The notes under the pieces were generated by a model. The model ran no database searches. It was not told where the DNA came from and worked only from the letters and a program-made list of their open reading frames with translations. Made by a program: the position numbers and the translations under genes. From Spirochaetaceae bacterium (GTDB taxonomy: Bacteria > Spirochaetota > Leptospiria > Leptospirales > Leptonemataceae), in assembly GCA_002729885.1 (NCBI GenBank), contig PBUB01000008.1:186001-250000 (forward strand): 64,000 nt of DNA, given 5' to 3'. Each line of letters starts with the position of its first letter. The stretch's first letter is position 1. Of the stretch, positions 1-8,567 are shown one piece after another.

Positions 1-828
1 CATGTGGAGATATTTTCGCATGGCATGGATTTTCAAGGTCGTCCGGCGCGATTGATACTGGCCCGGGATGTAACGGAGCGTCTGGCCGCAGAATTTGAAG
101 TTCAAAGACAGCTTGCTGAAAAGGAAAGGCTTCTTGCCCAATTCTATAGCCGAACCAGAAATCACATCGCTGCGCTGGAAGAGATGCTTAAGGTTCGAGC
201 CAGAGAAATGCAATCGGAAGAAGGTACCCGGGCCATTCTGGAAACAATGAATCGGGTATCCGGTCTTCGACTGCTTTACGATCAGCTCCTCAAAGGAACC
301 CGTGGGGATGTTTCACCCGCCAGTTATTTAGGCGATCTGGGAAATGCAATCTTTCGAGCCCAATTACGAGCCACCAATGTAAAGCTGGTTACGGATCTGG
401 AAGAGGTGCAGCTTAGCTCGAATCAGATTCTGGGACTGGGGGCGGTCACAAACGAACTGATTTCTGAAACCCTGCGATCGGCATTCTGGAGAAAAACCGG
501 GGGCACTGTATTTTTAGGTTTAAAGAAGGCCGAAGAAGACATAATTCTTTCAGTAGCCGACGATGGAGATCCCTGGAACCTGGATTCCTGGGAGAAAAGC
601 CCGGATTCTTTTGGATTCTCGGTGATGCTGATGGTAGCCGAACAGCTGGGAGGAAGTATTGGTGTGGAGCCCGACCAGGGTAACCGAATCCTTTTTCGCT
701 TCCCGCAAAAGGAGATGGACCGAGCCTTTCGGGAAAGCATTTCCGGCTCGCCACTGTCAGAGAGGTTTCGTAACGTAATAGAAGCCGTGAACCATGCCGG
801 GCATGTGACTCCCCGTCCCGGAATCTGA
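1..828 (+). CDS. Sensor histidine-kinase-like protein, 5' end outside window, degenerate catalytic motifs
   Basis: The reading frame is open to the first base, and its first residues (VEIFSHGMDFQGRPARLIL) look like the last strands of a PAS domain, so the gene starts upstream of the window. A coiled linker follows, then a HisKA_2/HWE-type region and a HATPase_c domain ending near residue 235. Two key sites are altered. The family's E-[IV]-HH-R-x-K-N-N block reads QFYSRTRNH here, so Tyr-Ser (bases 145-150) replaces the His-His phospho-acceptor. In the N-box (about 445-486) NELISETLRSAF carries Glu where a second Asn is usual. The G2-like segment SFGFSVMLMVAEQLGGSI is well kept. Inference: a pseudokinase or ATP-binding regulator rather than a standard autokinase. 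A short gap with a promoter separates it from the next gene. Confidence 0.75.
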   Translation, partial: HVEIFSHGMDFQGRPARLILARDVTERLAAEFEVQRQLAEKERLLAQFYSRTRNHIAALEEMLKVRAREMQSEEGTRAILETMNRVSGLRLLYDQLLKGTRGDVSPASYLGDLGNAIFRAQLRATNVKLVTDLEEVQLSSNQILGLGAVTNELISETLRSAFWRKTGGTVFLGLKKAEEDIILSVADDGDPWNLDSWEKSPDSFGFSVMLMVAEQLGGSIGVEPDQGNRILFRFPQKEMDRAFRESISGSPLSERFRNVIEAVNHAGHVTPRPGI

Positions 829-893
829 TCCCATCTTTTCCCCCTATTGGAACCGGCCCTTTTTTAGTCCTATGCCGGTAGGGTCATCAAAAA

Positions 894-922
894 TTGACCC
901 CCAGGAGCCGATGATCTACTAT
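894..922 (+). promoter_or_regulatory. Candidate sigma-70-type promoter for the acidic-protein operon
   Basis: TTGACC (894-899), a 17-base spacer and TACTAT (917-922) match the -35 and -10 consensus at 5/6 and 4/6. The expected transcription start is near 929, which leaves a leader of about 14 bases before the ATG at 943. That fits the absence of a clear Shine-Dalgarno sequence. Read by eye, not tested. Confidence 0.45.
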
Positions 923-942
923 ACCACGGAATCCGGATTACC

Positions 943-2967
943 ATGGAAGAGAATAAGCAAAACTCCTCGGATCTTGCGGATCTGCCCGATCTAGAACTGG
1001 ATGACCTGGAATTCCAGGAACAGGCTGATGGGCTGGATTCATTAGATACGGAAACAGAAACGAACCTGGATGAGGCCTTTGGTGATCTTGATTTCTCCGC
1101 CGAAGGAGAAACCAGTTCCAGTACAGATGATCCTTTTGCAGATGTAGATAGCGATGCTATAGCTACCGGTGAGTATGATCTTCCCTCCGATGGATCTGAT
1201 TCCGATTCCGATTTTTCCATGGATCTGGACACAGATCTGGACACAGATCTGGATATGGGCCAGCCTTCCGATACAGATATGTCCGGCGATATGGAATGGG
1301 GAGACGATTCCAGCTTCGAAGAAGAGACCTTCGATTCCACCGATATGGAAGACTCTTCTGACAATGATGAAATTACTGATTATTCCGCTGAGGATGACGA
1401 AATCCCTCTGCCTCCCATGATGGAGGAGGACGATGGTCCGGTATCTTTGAGCGAAGATGAACTGGACCGAATTCTTTCTACGGATGATGATTCCGCCGAC
1501 GATTCTCTGGAAAGCACCGGTCTGGAAGAAGTGGATATGGCTGAAAGCGAATCGGATTCCGATTTCGGTTTCGATTCCAGTGATACGGACTCCATGGATT
1601 TTTCCTCTGATGGCGACATGGATTCTGATGAATTCTCCATGGAATCCAGTGGGGAAGGATTGTCCGACCAGGACTTTTCCATGGACGATGATCTGTCCGG
1701 TTCCATGGATTCTTCTCTGGATGATCTGGAGAATTCCTTCGTACAGGATGGAGAAGAGGGTGGCCTGAGCCATGAAGAGTTCACAGACCTGGAAAACGAT
1801 TTTGCAGCAGATCTGCCCGGTATGGATGAGCAGGAAGGTGGCGAACCGGATCTGGAAGAGGATCTGGGTGAAGTACCTTCTGTAGAAGAAGATGAAGGCC
1901 CGGTGGCGCTGAGCGAAGATGAACTGGGAAATATCCTGGAAGATGTGGAAGATGGAGATCCTCAGTTCGCGGAAGGCCTGCGACCGGAGGAAGACCTTTC
2001 CAGCATACCTCTGGATGAAGTAGAAGAAGACCTGGACCAGGAAATTCCGGATCTGGCAGAAGGGAATGGCCTGGATGATGATCTAATGGTCAAGTCCGGA
2101 GATGACTTCTCGGAAGCCAGCGACGAAACAGACTTTCCGGTATTTGAAGATGATCTGGAAGATATAGATTCTGCCGGTGGCGCTGACTCCAGCGCCGATA
2201 TGGACGATCTGGACATCTCCGACGATGAACTCAGCGAAGCAGTACTCGAAGGAGACGATTACTCCGATGAGGACTTTCAGTCTCCCCCGCTTTCGGTGCT
2301 GGATGCAGAGGAAGACGAATCCATAACGCTTACCCCGGAAGAACTGGGAAATATCGTATCTGACGAAGAGGAATTCTCGGATGATACAGTGACCCGGGAT
2401 GCTGAAGCCCTGGCCTTTGACGAACCCGGCACCTCGCAGGATTTTGAAGACTCCTCCATGGATGGGATGGGAGAACTGGCAGACCTGGATGATACGGGCG
2501 AATCCCCGGATTATGGCCTGGAAGGCAGCCAGGAGATGGATGAGTTCGGTGCCACACCATCCATCCTGGACGAAGATGAAGATGAAACCATCGCTCTCTC
2601 CGCTTCGGAACTTGATAATATCCTGGAAGATGTTTCGGAAGAGGCAGTGGAAGAGCCAGGCCAGGTCATGGATTCCGGTATTCTGGATGAAGAAGCGGCC
2701 GCCCATGAACAGGAAAGAGAGCGTAATGCAATCGTTATTGATGAGCCCGAAGAGGACTCGGTCTCTCCGGAAACCTCCGAACGTCAAGAAGCCCTGGCCG
2801 AAAGCATTTCTCAGGCCGACGGTCTGAACAAAGATGAGCTCAAAAAGATGATTTCCTATCTAGATCGACTTTTTGACCAGCTGCCGGATGACACTGTGAG
2901 GGAATTCAGTCGTTCCGAATACTTTGATCTCTACAAGAAACTTATGCAGGACCTGGGGATACAATGA
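943..2967 (+). CDS. Large acidic, intrinsically disordered protein with repeated FliM-N-like motifs
   Basis: 674 residues dominated by Asp, Glu and Ser, with no signal peptide or membrane segment, so probably cytoplasmic and mostly disordered. Four copies of a short motif sit in the acidic background: VSLSEDELDRIL (about residues 167-178), VALSEDELGNIL (321-332), ITLTPEELGNIV (461-472) and IALSASELDNIL (550-561). The last three are preceded by a Pro-Ser-[VI] stretch. A weaker fifth copy, ISDDELSEAVLEG, lies near 425. The motif resembles the FliM N-terminus ILSQDEIDALL. Only the last 50 or so residues (from GLNKDELKKMISYLDRL to EYFDLYKKLMQDLGI) look folded, as two or three amphipathic helices. 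Only 3 bases separate it from the next gene, so the two are cotranscribed. Function unknown; a scaffold or multivalent docking protein is an inference. I chose the ATG at 943 because it is the first in frame after the promoter. Confidence 0.8.
   Translation: MEENKQNSSDLADLPDLELDDLEFQEQADGLDSLDTETETNLDEAFGDLDFSAEGETSSSTDDPFADVDSDAIATGEYDLPSDGSDSDSDFSMDLDTDLDTDLDMGQPSDTDMSGDMEWGDDSSFEEETFDSTDMEDSSDNDEITDYSAEDDEIPLPPMMEEDDGPVSLSEDELDRILSTDDDSADDSLESTGLEEVDMAESESDSDFGFDSSDTDSMDFSSDGDMDSDEFSMESSGEGLSDQDFSMDDDLSGSMDSSLDDLENSFVQDGEEGGLSHEEFTDLENDFAADLPGMDEQEGGEPDLEEDLGEVPSVEEDEGPVALSEDELGNILEDVEDGDPQFAEGLRPEEDLSSIPLDEVEEDLDQEIPDLAEGNGLDDDLMVKSGDDFSEASDETDFPVFEDDLEDIDSAGGADSSADMDDLDISDDELSEAVLEGDDYSDEDFQSPPLSVLDAEEDESITLTPEELGNIVSDEEEFSDDTVTRDAEALAFDEPGTSQDFEDSSMDGMGELADLDDTGESPDYGLEGSQEMDEFGATPSILDEDEDETIALSASELDNILEDVSEEAVEEPGQVMDSGILDEEAAAHEQERERNAIVIDEPEEDSVSPETSERQEALAESISQADGLNKDELKKMISYLDRLFDQLPDDTVREFSRSEYFDLYKKLMQDLGIQ
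1423..2643 (+). repeat. Four dispersed copies of an LSxDELxxIL peptide motif
   Basis: Coding copies at 1423-1491, 1885-1956, 2308-2373 and 2575-2643. Each has an acidic run, then [VI]-[STA]-L-[ST]-x-x-E-L-[DG]-x-I-[LV], then another acidic run. The DNA differs between copies much more than the peptide does, which points to selection on the protein motif and not to a recent DNA duplication. Confidence 0.7.
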
Positions 2968-2970
2968 TCC

Positions 2971-5898
2971 ATGGGGCTACTGGACAAAGCCGGAAAAATA
3001 AAAGAAGGCTCTGGAGATAGTTCCGGAGTATCCGGGGACTCGCAGTCCAGTAATGCATCCGGTTCCGCCACCGGTCTAATGCATCGCGCCGAGCAGAACC
3101 GGCATTCAGAAGAATCAGGCAGCGGTTCCGGTTTAATGCATCGCGCCGAGCAGGCGAGGCATTCAGAAGAATCAGGTAGCGGCTCCGGTTTAATGCATCG
3201 CGCCGAGCAGGCCAGGCATTCAGAAGAATCAGGTAGCGGCTCCGGTTTAATGCATCGCGCCGAGCAGGCGAGGCATTCAGAAGAATCAGGAAGCGGTTCC
3301 GGTTTAATGCAGCGTGCCGAGCAGGCCCGGCATTCAGACGAGTCAGGCAGTGGTTCCGGTTTAATGCATCGTACCGAGCAGGCGAGGCATTCAGAAGAAT
3401 CAGGTAGCGGCTCCGGTTTAATGCATCGCGCCGAGCAGGCCAGACAATCAGAAAGCTCGGGTAGCGGTTCCAGATCAGAGCCTCACCCGAATTCATCTAC
3501 ATCCAGCAGGCCGGCCCCGGGGTCTGGCTCCGGATTATTGAATCGTGCACTCTTTATGCGAGAAAGCATGAAGGGACTTCTGGCTCGCGCATCTGCCATG
3601 CGCGACTCCTCCGGGGAGGAATCTGCAGGATCCGATGAAAGCCGAACCTCTGCAGGGCTGCAGGGCTCTCCCTTTGAATCCAGAGAAGAAAGATCAGGGA
3701 GCTCCGCCAGCTCAGACATCAGCACGGATCGCCCCGCTCATACCAGGGAATCCGGATCATTTGAGAGCGCAGATACCGGACCAAAATCGGATGTCTCGGG
3801 GGATAATCTCGCATCTGAGGCGGGCCCTGAATACGATCAAGATTCTATTGTGCCGGATTCGGATCTACATGAATCTGTAGAATTCCTGGATGAGGAAGAA
3901 TTCGCACAGATCGCTCAGGAAGCGGAAGGTGGCGACTTCGATCAGGATATTTTTGAGCCGGAGATTTCCAGCGAAGCCCTGGAAGACTTTCAATCTCCTT
4001 TCGATATGGCTGCCCTGGAAGAGAACGATGAACAGGGCTTCGCACCGGATGATTCCACGAAAAGTGCGTTGGAGCCCCTGGATCTGGAAAGCGATGTGGA
4101 GTCCCGGGATTCGCAGGACTTCGAGGATCTGGAAAGGGCGAATTCTGCAGAGGAAACGGCTGCTGAAGAACGCGGAATATCAGAAGAGGACGAATTTCCG
4201 GATCTGGATCTTGAATACCGGACTCCAGATGAAAGCGAAGATCCTGCTACGCATCAAGAAGAGGACTCCACAGATCTGGTGGATCCATTCTCCAACTGGG
4301 AGCAGGAAGCTCTGGAGCAGGCCGAGCAGGAAGCTCATGGACTGCAAAACTCGCCGGTGCCTGACCGAGACGAAAGCTTCCTCTACGAAGATACTCATCC
4401 CATGACCACCCTGCCTGCAGAAGCCCATATTGCTTCTCAGAGAAAGATCGACCATTATATGGCCCTGTTCGATTTGCTTCGAGAGTTGCAGGATGTAGAG
4501 GAATTGGAGGAGTTCTGGGATTCTCTGGCCTATGCCATCCTGGGTCAGCTGGGATCCAGCAGAGTTGTAATCTTTGCACCCCACGATAGTGGAAAGAATC
4601 AGCTATTCTACCCCGCAGCATTTCTGGGGGTAACCCCTCCTGATGAATGGGTGCTCAAGCCAGGGGATGAGATATACGATACGCTGCAAAAAAGTGGAGA
4701 AATCCATTATGCCCAGGAGTTCCAGAAGGCAACGTCTACGATTTCCGATCTGGAAAAAGAGATCCTGGACTCCATCAATGCACAGATTATTGCTCCCATC
4801 GGGCATCCGGGGGATAATTCAGGCATCATAGTCATCGGCCCGAACATGGAAGGGGTGGACTACACCCTGGATGACCTTGAATACCTCAAGCTTCTGGGTG
4901 AGATGTCTGCCGGTGCTCTGGATCGAATTCGCCAGAGAATGAAACGGGAAGAGCAGTCGGAGCAAAAAGAGGCCCGCCTGGAACTCTATGAGCGAATCCT
5001 CAGCGCCAGTCGGGAAGCAAGCCAGGTCAAGAATCTGGACGATGTTTACGATGTATTGCTTTCGCATTTAAAAGAGGATTTCTCGGTAGAAAGTGCCTCG
5101 CTGGTGCTATTGAATGTTCCGGATCAGAAGTACCGGATCTTCGCAGGAAACGAAATCAGTCCCGAATCCCTGGAGAAATTTCAGTTGCCGGTAAGCTCGG
5201 ATCTCATCGGCACTATTTCCAATCTTACCAGATTGTACGATTTTACAGATTTCAGGCAGAACCATGAAATCACCAGCTGCTACTCCAACGATGATCTTGC
5301 TTTGATGCAGAATTACTGGATTGTTCCACTTATCAATCTAAACTGGCTGGTAGGATTTATTACCATTCATCGCACCGGTCGGCCCTGGACCGAGTTTGAT
5401 CGAGAACTGGTATTGGCCACGTCTGAATTCTTTGCTCCCATCCTGGCCAATTGCATAATCCTTGGAGAACGAGAGACCCTGTTCAGGGATCCGTTCTCAC
5501 CGGTGATGGAACGACTGCGCCAGGAGCTGGACCGAGGAGCGCAATTCCAGACTCCGGTATCTCTGGTAGAAGTGCGGGTGAAAAACCTGAAAAGGCTCCT
5601 TTCTCTGAACGAACCGGATTCTGTGACCTCATTTCTTCAGGATATGTCCCGTTCCCTGGGTGGCCTGCTTTTCGATACAGATTTCCAGGCCCGGGTAGGC
5701 CAGGGCCGATTCGCACTAATACTTCCTGGAAGGAATTCCCAGGAGGCAGACATTTTTGTTCGCAAGGTTCAGGCGGAGTTCAAACGACTGAACCTACTGT
5801 CCCGCTCTCCCATCGATGTTCAGTATGCATTTCAATCGGTAACCTCTCCGGATGATGCCCGGGATGCGGAAAAAATGCTCGCCTATCTCGATCCTTGA
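2971..5898 (+). CDS. Repeat-bearing GAF-GAF-GGDEF-like signalling protein
   Basis: 975 residues. The N-terminus MGLLDKAGKIKEG is followed by seven perfect-length 19-residue repeats (consensus GLMHRAEQARHSEESGSGS, residues 35-167). Two shorter relatives follow (GLLNRALFMRES, GLLARASAMRDS), so the core is G-L-[LM]-x-[KR]-A. An acidic disordered linker runs to about 480. Then come two GAF-like domains (about 495-650 and 670-835) and a C-terminal GGDEF-fold domain (840-975). Its signature is degenerate (RVGQGRFALILPGR in place of RxGGDEF), so cyclase activity is unlikely. The gene starts 3 bases after the acidic protein stops. Inference: a cytoplasmic sensor or scaffold acting with that neighbour. 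Ligands are unknown. Confidence 0.8.
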   Translation: MGLLDKAGKIKEGSGDSSGVSGDSQSSNASGSATGLMHRAEQNRHSEESGSGSGLMHRAEQARHSEESGSGSGLMHRAEQARHSEESGSGSGLMHRAEQARHSEESGSGSGLMQRAEQARHSDESGSGSGLMHRTEQARHSEESGSGSGLMHRAEQARQSESSGSGSRSEPHPNSSTSSRPAPGSGSGLLNRALFMRESMKGLLARASAMRDSSGEESAGSDESRTSAGLQGSPFESREERSGSSASSDISTDRPAHTRESGSFESADTGPKSDVSGDNLASEAGPEYDQDSIVPDSDLHESVEFLDEEEFAQIAQEAEGGDFDQDIFEPEISSEALEDFQSPFDMAALEENDEQGFAPDDSTKSALEPLDLESDVESRDSQDFEDLERANSAEETAAEERGISEEDEFPDLDLEYRTPDESEDPATHQEEDSTDLVDPFSNWEQEALEQAEQEAHGLQNSPVPDRDESFLYEDTHPMTTLPAEAHIASQRKIDHYMALFDLLRELQDVEELEEFWDSLAYAILGQLGSSRVVIFAPHDSGKNQLFYPAAFLGVTPPDEWVLKPGDEIYDTLQKSGEIHYAQEFQKATSTISDLEKEILDSINAQIIAPIGHPGDNSGIIVIGPNMEGVDYTLDDLEYLKLLGEMSAGALDRIRQRMKREEQSEQKEARLELYERILSASREASQVKNLDDVYDVLLSHLKEDFSVESASLVLLNVPDQKYRIFAGNEISPESLEKFQLPVSSDLIGTISNLTRLYDFTDFRQNHEITSCYSNDDLALMQNYWIVPLINLNWLVGFITIHRTGRPWTEFDRELVLATSEFFAPILANCIILGERETLFRDPFSPVMERLRQELDRGAQFQTPVSLVEVRVKNLKRLLSLNEPDSVTSFLQDMSRSLGGLLFDTDFQARVGQGRFALILPGRNSQEADIFVRKVQAEFKRLNLLSRSPIDVQYAFQSVTSPDDARDAEKMLAYLDP
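3073..3471 (+). repeat. Seven tandem 57-bp in-frame repeats
   Basis: Head-to-tail 57-base units, each encoding 19 residues, start at GGT 3073 and GGT 3130 and continue to 3471. Units 2-4 are almost identical at the DNA level. Units 5-7 carry scattered changes (LMQRAE, LMHRTE, ARQSESS). No spacers are present, so this is a coding minisatellite prone to copy-number change without a frameshift. Confidence 0.9.
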
Positions 5899-5969
5899 CG
5901 GCTCCAACCTCGTCTCTAATTATGGTGAAACGTGGCTATTTTAAGCCACCCATTCGGGGCAAACTTCAG

Positions 5970-6521
5970 ATGTACAAGACATTGATCATTTCGGGCTTTT
6001 TACTGGTGAGTGCTGGAGCCTGTAACCTGACTCAGGAGACCCGCTTTCCTACGGCAGCGGACGATGAATTCTTCAAGGAAAAGCCTGCTGAGGATGAAGT
6101 ATTTCGTATTTTGATAACAGAGGATGAATACATCCTGCGACAGGTGGCAGAGGAAGACCATATTTTTGCCAGACCATCCCCGCTGGCGCGAAAGGAAAAT
6201 CATAAGCTCTTTCGCGAATACGATGAAAAATGGGACTTCATGGATTTTACTCATCAGGGACTGCTGCGCGTTAAGCTGAACCCCCAGACCGGTATGATTG
6301 AAAACGTGGACTATGAAGGGGGCAAAGCTCCCAGAGCCTGGCAGGCCAGTATCATGTTTCGCGATGATCTGATGCGCTACGAGTTCGGATTTAAATCCGG
6401 CATTGTGCAACCCCGGGAGTTCAAAGTGCGCTATGAATGGAGAATCAAGAAGGATCCTGATTTGACGCCAGAAGAAGCCAGGGAAAAAGCCAGGGAGTTC
6501 TTACTGGATCAGAAAACGTGA
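5970..6521 (+). CDS. Conserved-looking lipoprotein, function unknown
   Basis: 183 residues from the ATG at 5970. The frame is open back to a TTG at 5895, but the lipoprotein signal MYKTLIISGFLLVSAGAC, with the lipidated Cys at residue 18, fixes the start at 5970. An ATG at 5922 would add an implausible basic extension. The mature part is charged, mixed alpha/beta, with clusters such as FREYDEKWDFMDFTHQG, and I do not recognise the family. It follows the GAF protein by 71 bases and precedes a membrane-anchored protein by one base, so it belongs to the same transcription unit. It probably sits on the periplasmic face of a membrane. Confidence 0.75.
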   Translation: MYKTLIISGFLLVSAGACNLTQETRFPTAADDEFFKEKPAEDEVFRILITEDEYILRQVAEEDHIFARPSPLARKENHKLFREYDEKWDFMDFTHQGLLRVKLNPQTGMIENVDYEGGKAPRAWQASIMFRDDLMRYEFGFKSGIVQPREFKVRYEWRIKKDPDLTPEEAREKAREFLLDQKT

Positions 6522-6522
6522 T

Positions 6523-7173
6523 ATGAACCCTGGAATTGTGATTCCCCTGGCTGTGGACATCCTGCTGTGGATTGTTGCCATAGTTTCCGGTCTATTTCTA
6601 CTTTTTGCATTCTTTCGCTTCATCCTGGCTCCTGTTATGCATACGCTGCAGGATCGTAATGCACCTCCGCCGAAAGAAGGATATATCCAGGACATTATCA
6701 TCGACCAGAAAGAAAGACGAAAGTCTGTAATTGTAGGTCAGCTGGATGGCAACATTGCCACGCGACTGGTAGGAATCAAAGAAGATCATCTGAGACTGGA
6801 CTTCCTGAAAGAAAGGGATCTGGAAGAATATCAGATATCTGTTGAATCCGGAGGACCGGTATTCTTTCGCCCTCCTCATGCAAGGCATCTGGAGCTTATG
6901 AAAGGCCGGGAAGTCTTTGAAAGTAGGGAGCTCATTGGACACCCTGCCTCATTTCGGGTGGCCGCCATGGTTCGGGACGGGCGTCCCATTCAATACGTGG
7001 AGCTTGAATTAAGTACTCGATTTGTAATGAACCGAATGGGAGAAGAGAAGATGAAATTTCTCCTGGAACTCAAACGAATCTTTCCCGGCCTGGATCCCAA
7101 GACCAGAAACAAAAAGGGAATCTTCTCCTTCAGTCGAATCAAGGTAGAAGAGGAAAAAGCTTCCGCCTCTTGA
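6523..7173 (+). CDS. Membrane-anchored protein with a PilZ-like soluble domain, function unknown
   Basis: 216 residues. One hydrophobic segment (about residues 8-40, IPLAVDILLWIVAIVSGLFL) is followed by a cytoplasmic-looking domain of alternating beta strands and a basic C-terminus. The layout (anchor, then a beta-rich domain of about 150 residues) recalls PilZ-type domains, but I see no clear RxxxR...[DN]xSxxG c-di-GMP motif, so this is only a suggestion. The start is one base after the stop of the upstream lipoprotein, indicating translational coupling. It closes the operon that begins at 943. Confidence 0.65.
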   Translation: MNPGIVIPLAVDILLWIVAIVSGLFLLFAFFRFILAPVMHTLQDRNAPPPKEGYIQDIIIDQKERRKSVIVGQLDGNIATRLVGIKEDHLRLDFLKERDLEEYQISVESGGPVFFRPPHARHLELMKGREVFESRELIGHPASFRVAAMVRDGRPIQYVELELSTRFVMNRMGEEKMKFLLELKRIFPGLDPKTRNKKGIFSFSRIKVEEEKASAS

Positions 7174-7198
7174 TCGACCATTTTTATTGACTCTGACC

Positions 7199-8542
7199 AT
7201 GGAACAGTTAAAAGCCCCTCGTCCGTTTAAGGCGCATCTGCAATGTATTGAATGCGGAGAATCCTATGATCTGGATCAGGTACTCTATCGCTGCAAAAAA
7301 TGCGATGGGCTGATTGATGTTGTTCACGATCTGGAAGCTCTAAAGCAAATCCCGGCAGAAACCTGGAAAGAGACATTTTCGCTTCGCTTTCGACATCCCA
7401 TGCATCCCTATTCATCCGGGGTCTGGGGAAAGAAGGAATGGGTACTTCCGGACATTGCTCTGGATCATGTAGTTTCTCTGGGAGAAGGGGCTACTCCCTT
7501 GATTCCGCTGCCCAGGCTTGCCAGGGAGTGGGGATTGTCTTCGCTGGAAGTAAAGCAATGCGGAGTTTCGCATACAGGTTCATTCAAGGATCTGGGCATG
7601 ACTGTTCTGGTAAGCCATGTAGTTTCCCTTCGTGCGAAAGGTATTCCCATCAAGGCAGTTGCCTGCGCATCTACCGGCGATACCAGCGCTGCTCTGGCCG
7701 CCTATGCCGCGGCTGCAGATATCCCTGTAATTGTATTTTTGCCAGAAGGTAAGATCTCTACTGCGCAGCTCGTACAACCACTTTCCAGTGGAGCCATGGT
7801 AATGAGTCTGGACACAGATTTTGATGGTTGTATGGAAATCGTTCGCGCAGTTACCCGTGATGAATCCATCTATCTTGCAAATTCCATGAACCCTCTTCGC
7901 ATCGAAGGGCAAAAAACCATCAGTGTAGAACTGGCTCAGCAGAGAATGTGGGAGCTACCGGACTGGATTGTAATTCCTGGAGGAAATCTGGGTAATGTTA
8001 GTGCACTGGCCCAGGGCATTCGACTGTTGAAGGAGAATGGTATTGTAGATAAGGTGCCCAAGATCTGCGTTGCTCAGTCTTCCCGGGCCAATCCACTGTA
8101 TCTGAGTTATCAGAAGGGATTGAATGAGCTGCAGAAGGTCCAGGCCTCTAAGACTCTGGCCAGTGCCATCCAGATTGGCAACCCGGTAAGCTATCCCAGA
8201 GCCGTTCGAGCTCTCAAGGATTTCCACGGTGTGGTAGAGCAGGCCACGGAAGATGAACTGGCCAATGCCGCTGCCAGGGCAGATCTCCATGGATTATTTA
8301 ACGATCCTCATACCGGTGTGGCTCTGGCCTGTACTCAGAAGCTGGTAGATGCCGGCACAATCAAAGACAATGAAAGCGTTGTGGTGATTTCCACCGCTCA
8401 TGGACTGAAGTTTTCTGAATTCAAGACAGGCTATCATGAAGGCACTCTAAATGATGTCAAAGCAAGCTACGGAAATGAGCCCATCCGCTTGCCCGCAGAT
8501 GTAGAAAAGGTCCGGCAGGCTATCGTTAGCAGGATTCAATAG
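7199..8542 (+). CDS. thrC: Threonine synthase
   Basis: 447 residues. The enzyme converts O-phospho-L-homoserine to L-threonine with PLP (EC 4.2.3.1). A rubredoxin-like CxxC...CxxC pair (CIECGESYDLDQVLYRCKKC) lies at the N-terminus. The PLP-binding lysine sits in SHTGSFKDLGM, the phosphate-binding segment ACASTGDTSAALAAYAAA follows, and PGGNLGN is also present. The protein has the length of the short threonine synthases. An upstream in-frame TTG at 7187 exists, but the ATG at 7199 is the natural start; neither has a convincing ribosome site. It lies 25 bases after the preceding gene and is probably not functionally linked to it. Confidence 0.93.
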   Translation: MEQLKAPRPFKAHLQCIECGESYDLDQVLYRCKKCDGLIDVVHDLEALKQIPAETWKETFSLRFRHPMHPYSSGVWGKKEWVLPDIALDHVVSLGEGATPLIPLPRLAREWGLSSLEVKQCGVSHTGSFKDLGMTVLVSHVVSLRAKGIPIKAVACASTGDTSAALAAYAAAADIPVIVFLPEGKISTAQLVQPLSSGAMVMSLDTDFDGCMEIVRAVTRDESIYLANSMNPLRIEGQKTISVELAQQRMWELPDWIVIPGGNLGNVSALAQGIRLLKENGIVDKVPKICVAQSSRANPLYLSYQKGLNELQKVQASKTLASAIQIGNPVSYPRAVRALKDFHGVVEQATEDELANAAARADLHGLFNDPHTGVALACTQKLVDAGTIKDNESVVVISTAHGLKFSEFKTGYHEGTLNDVKASYGNEPIRLPADVEKVRQAIVSRIQ

Positions 8543-8567
8543 ACCCATCCCGGGGCGCTTCGGAATC

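Noticed and set aside
1042..1773. Long minus-strand open frame opposite the acidic protein
   Set aside because: Its Ile/Gly/His-rich product is the mirror of GAT/GAC/TCC codons in the real gene; similar shadows lie opposite fapA, dnaK and the aspartase.
3073..3471. Regular repeats that could look like a CRISPR array
   Set aside because: The units abut without unique spacers, keep one reading frame and encode a conserved 19-residue peptide.
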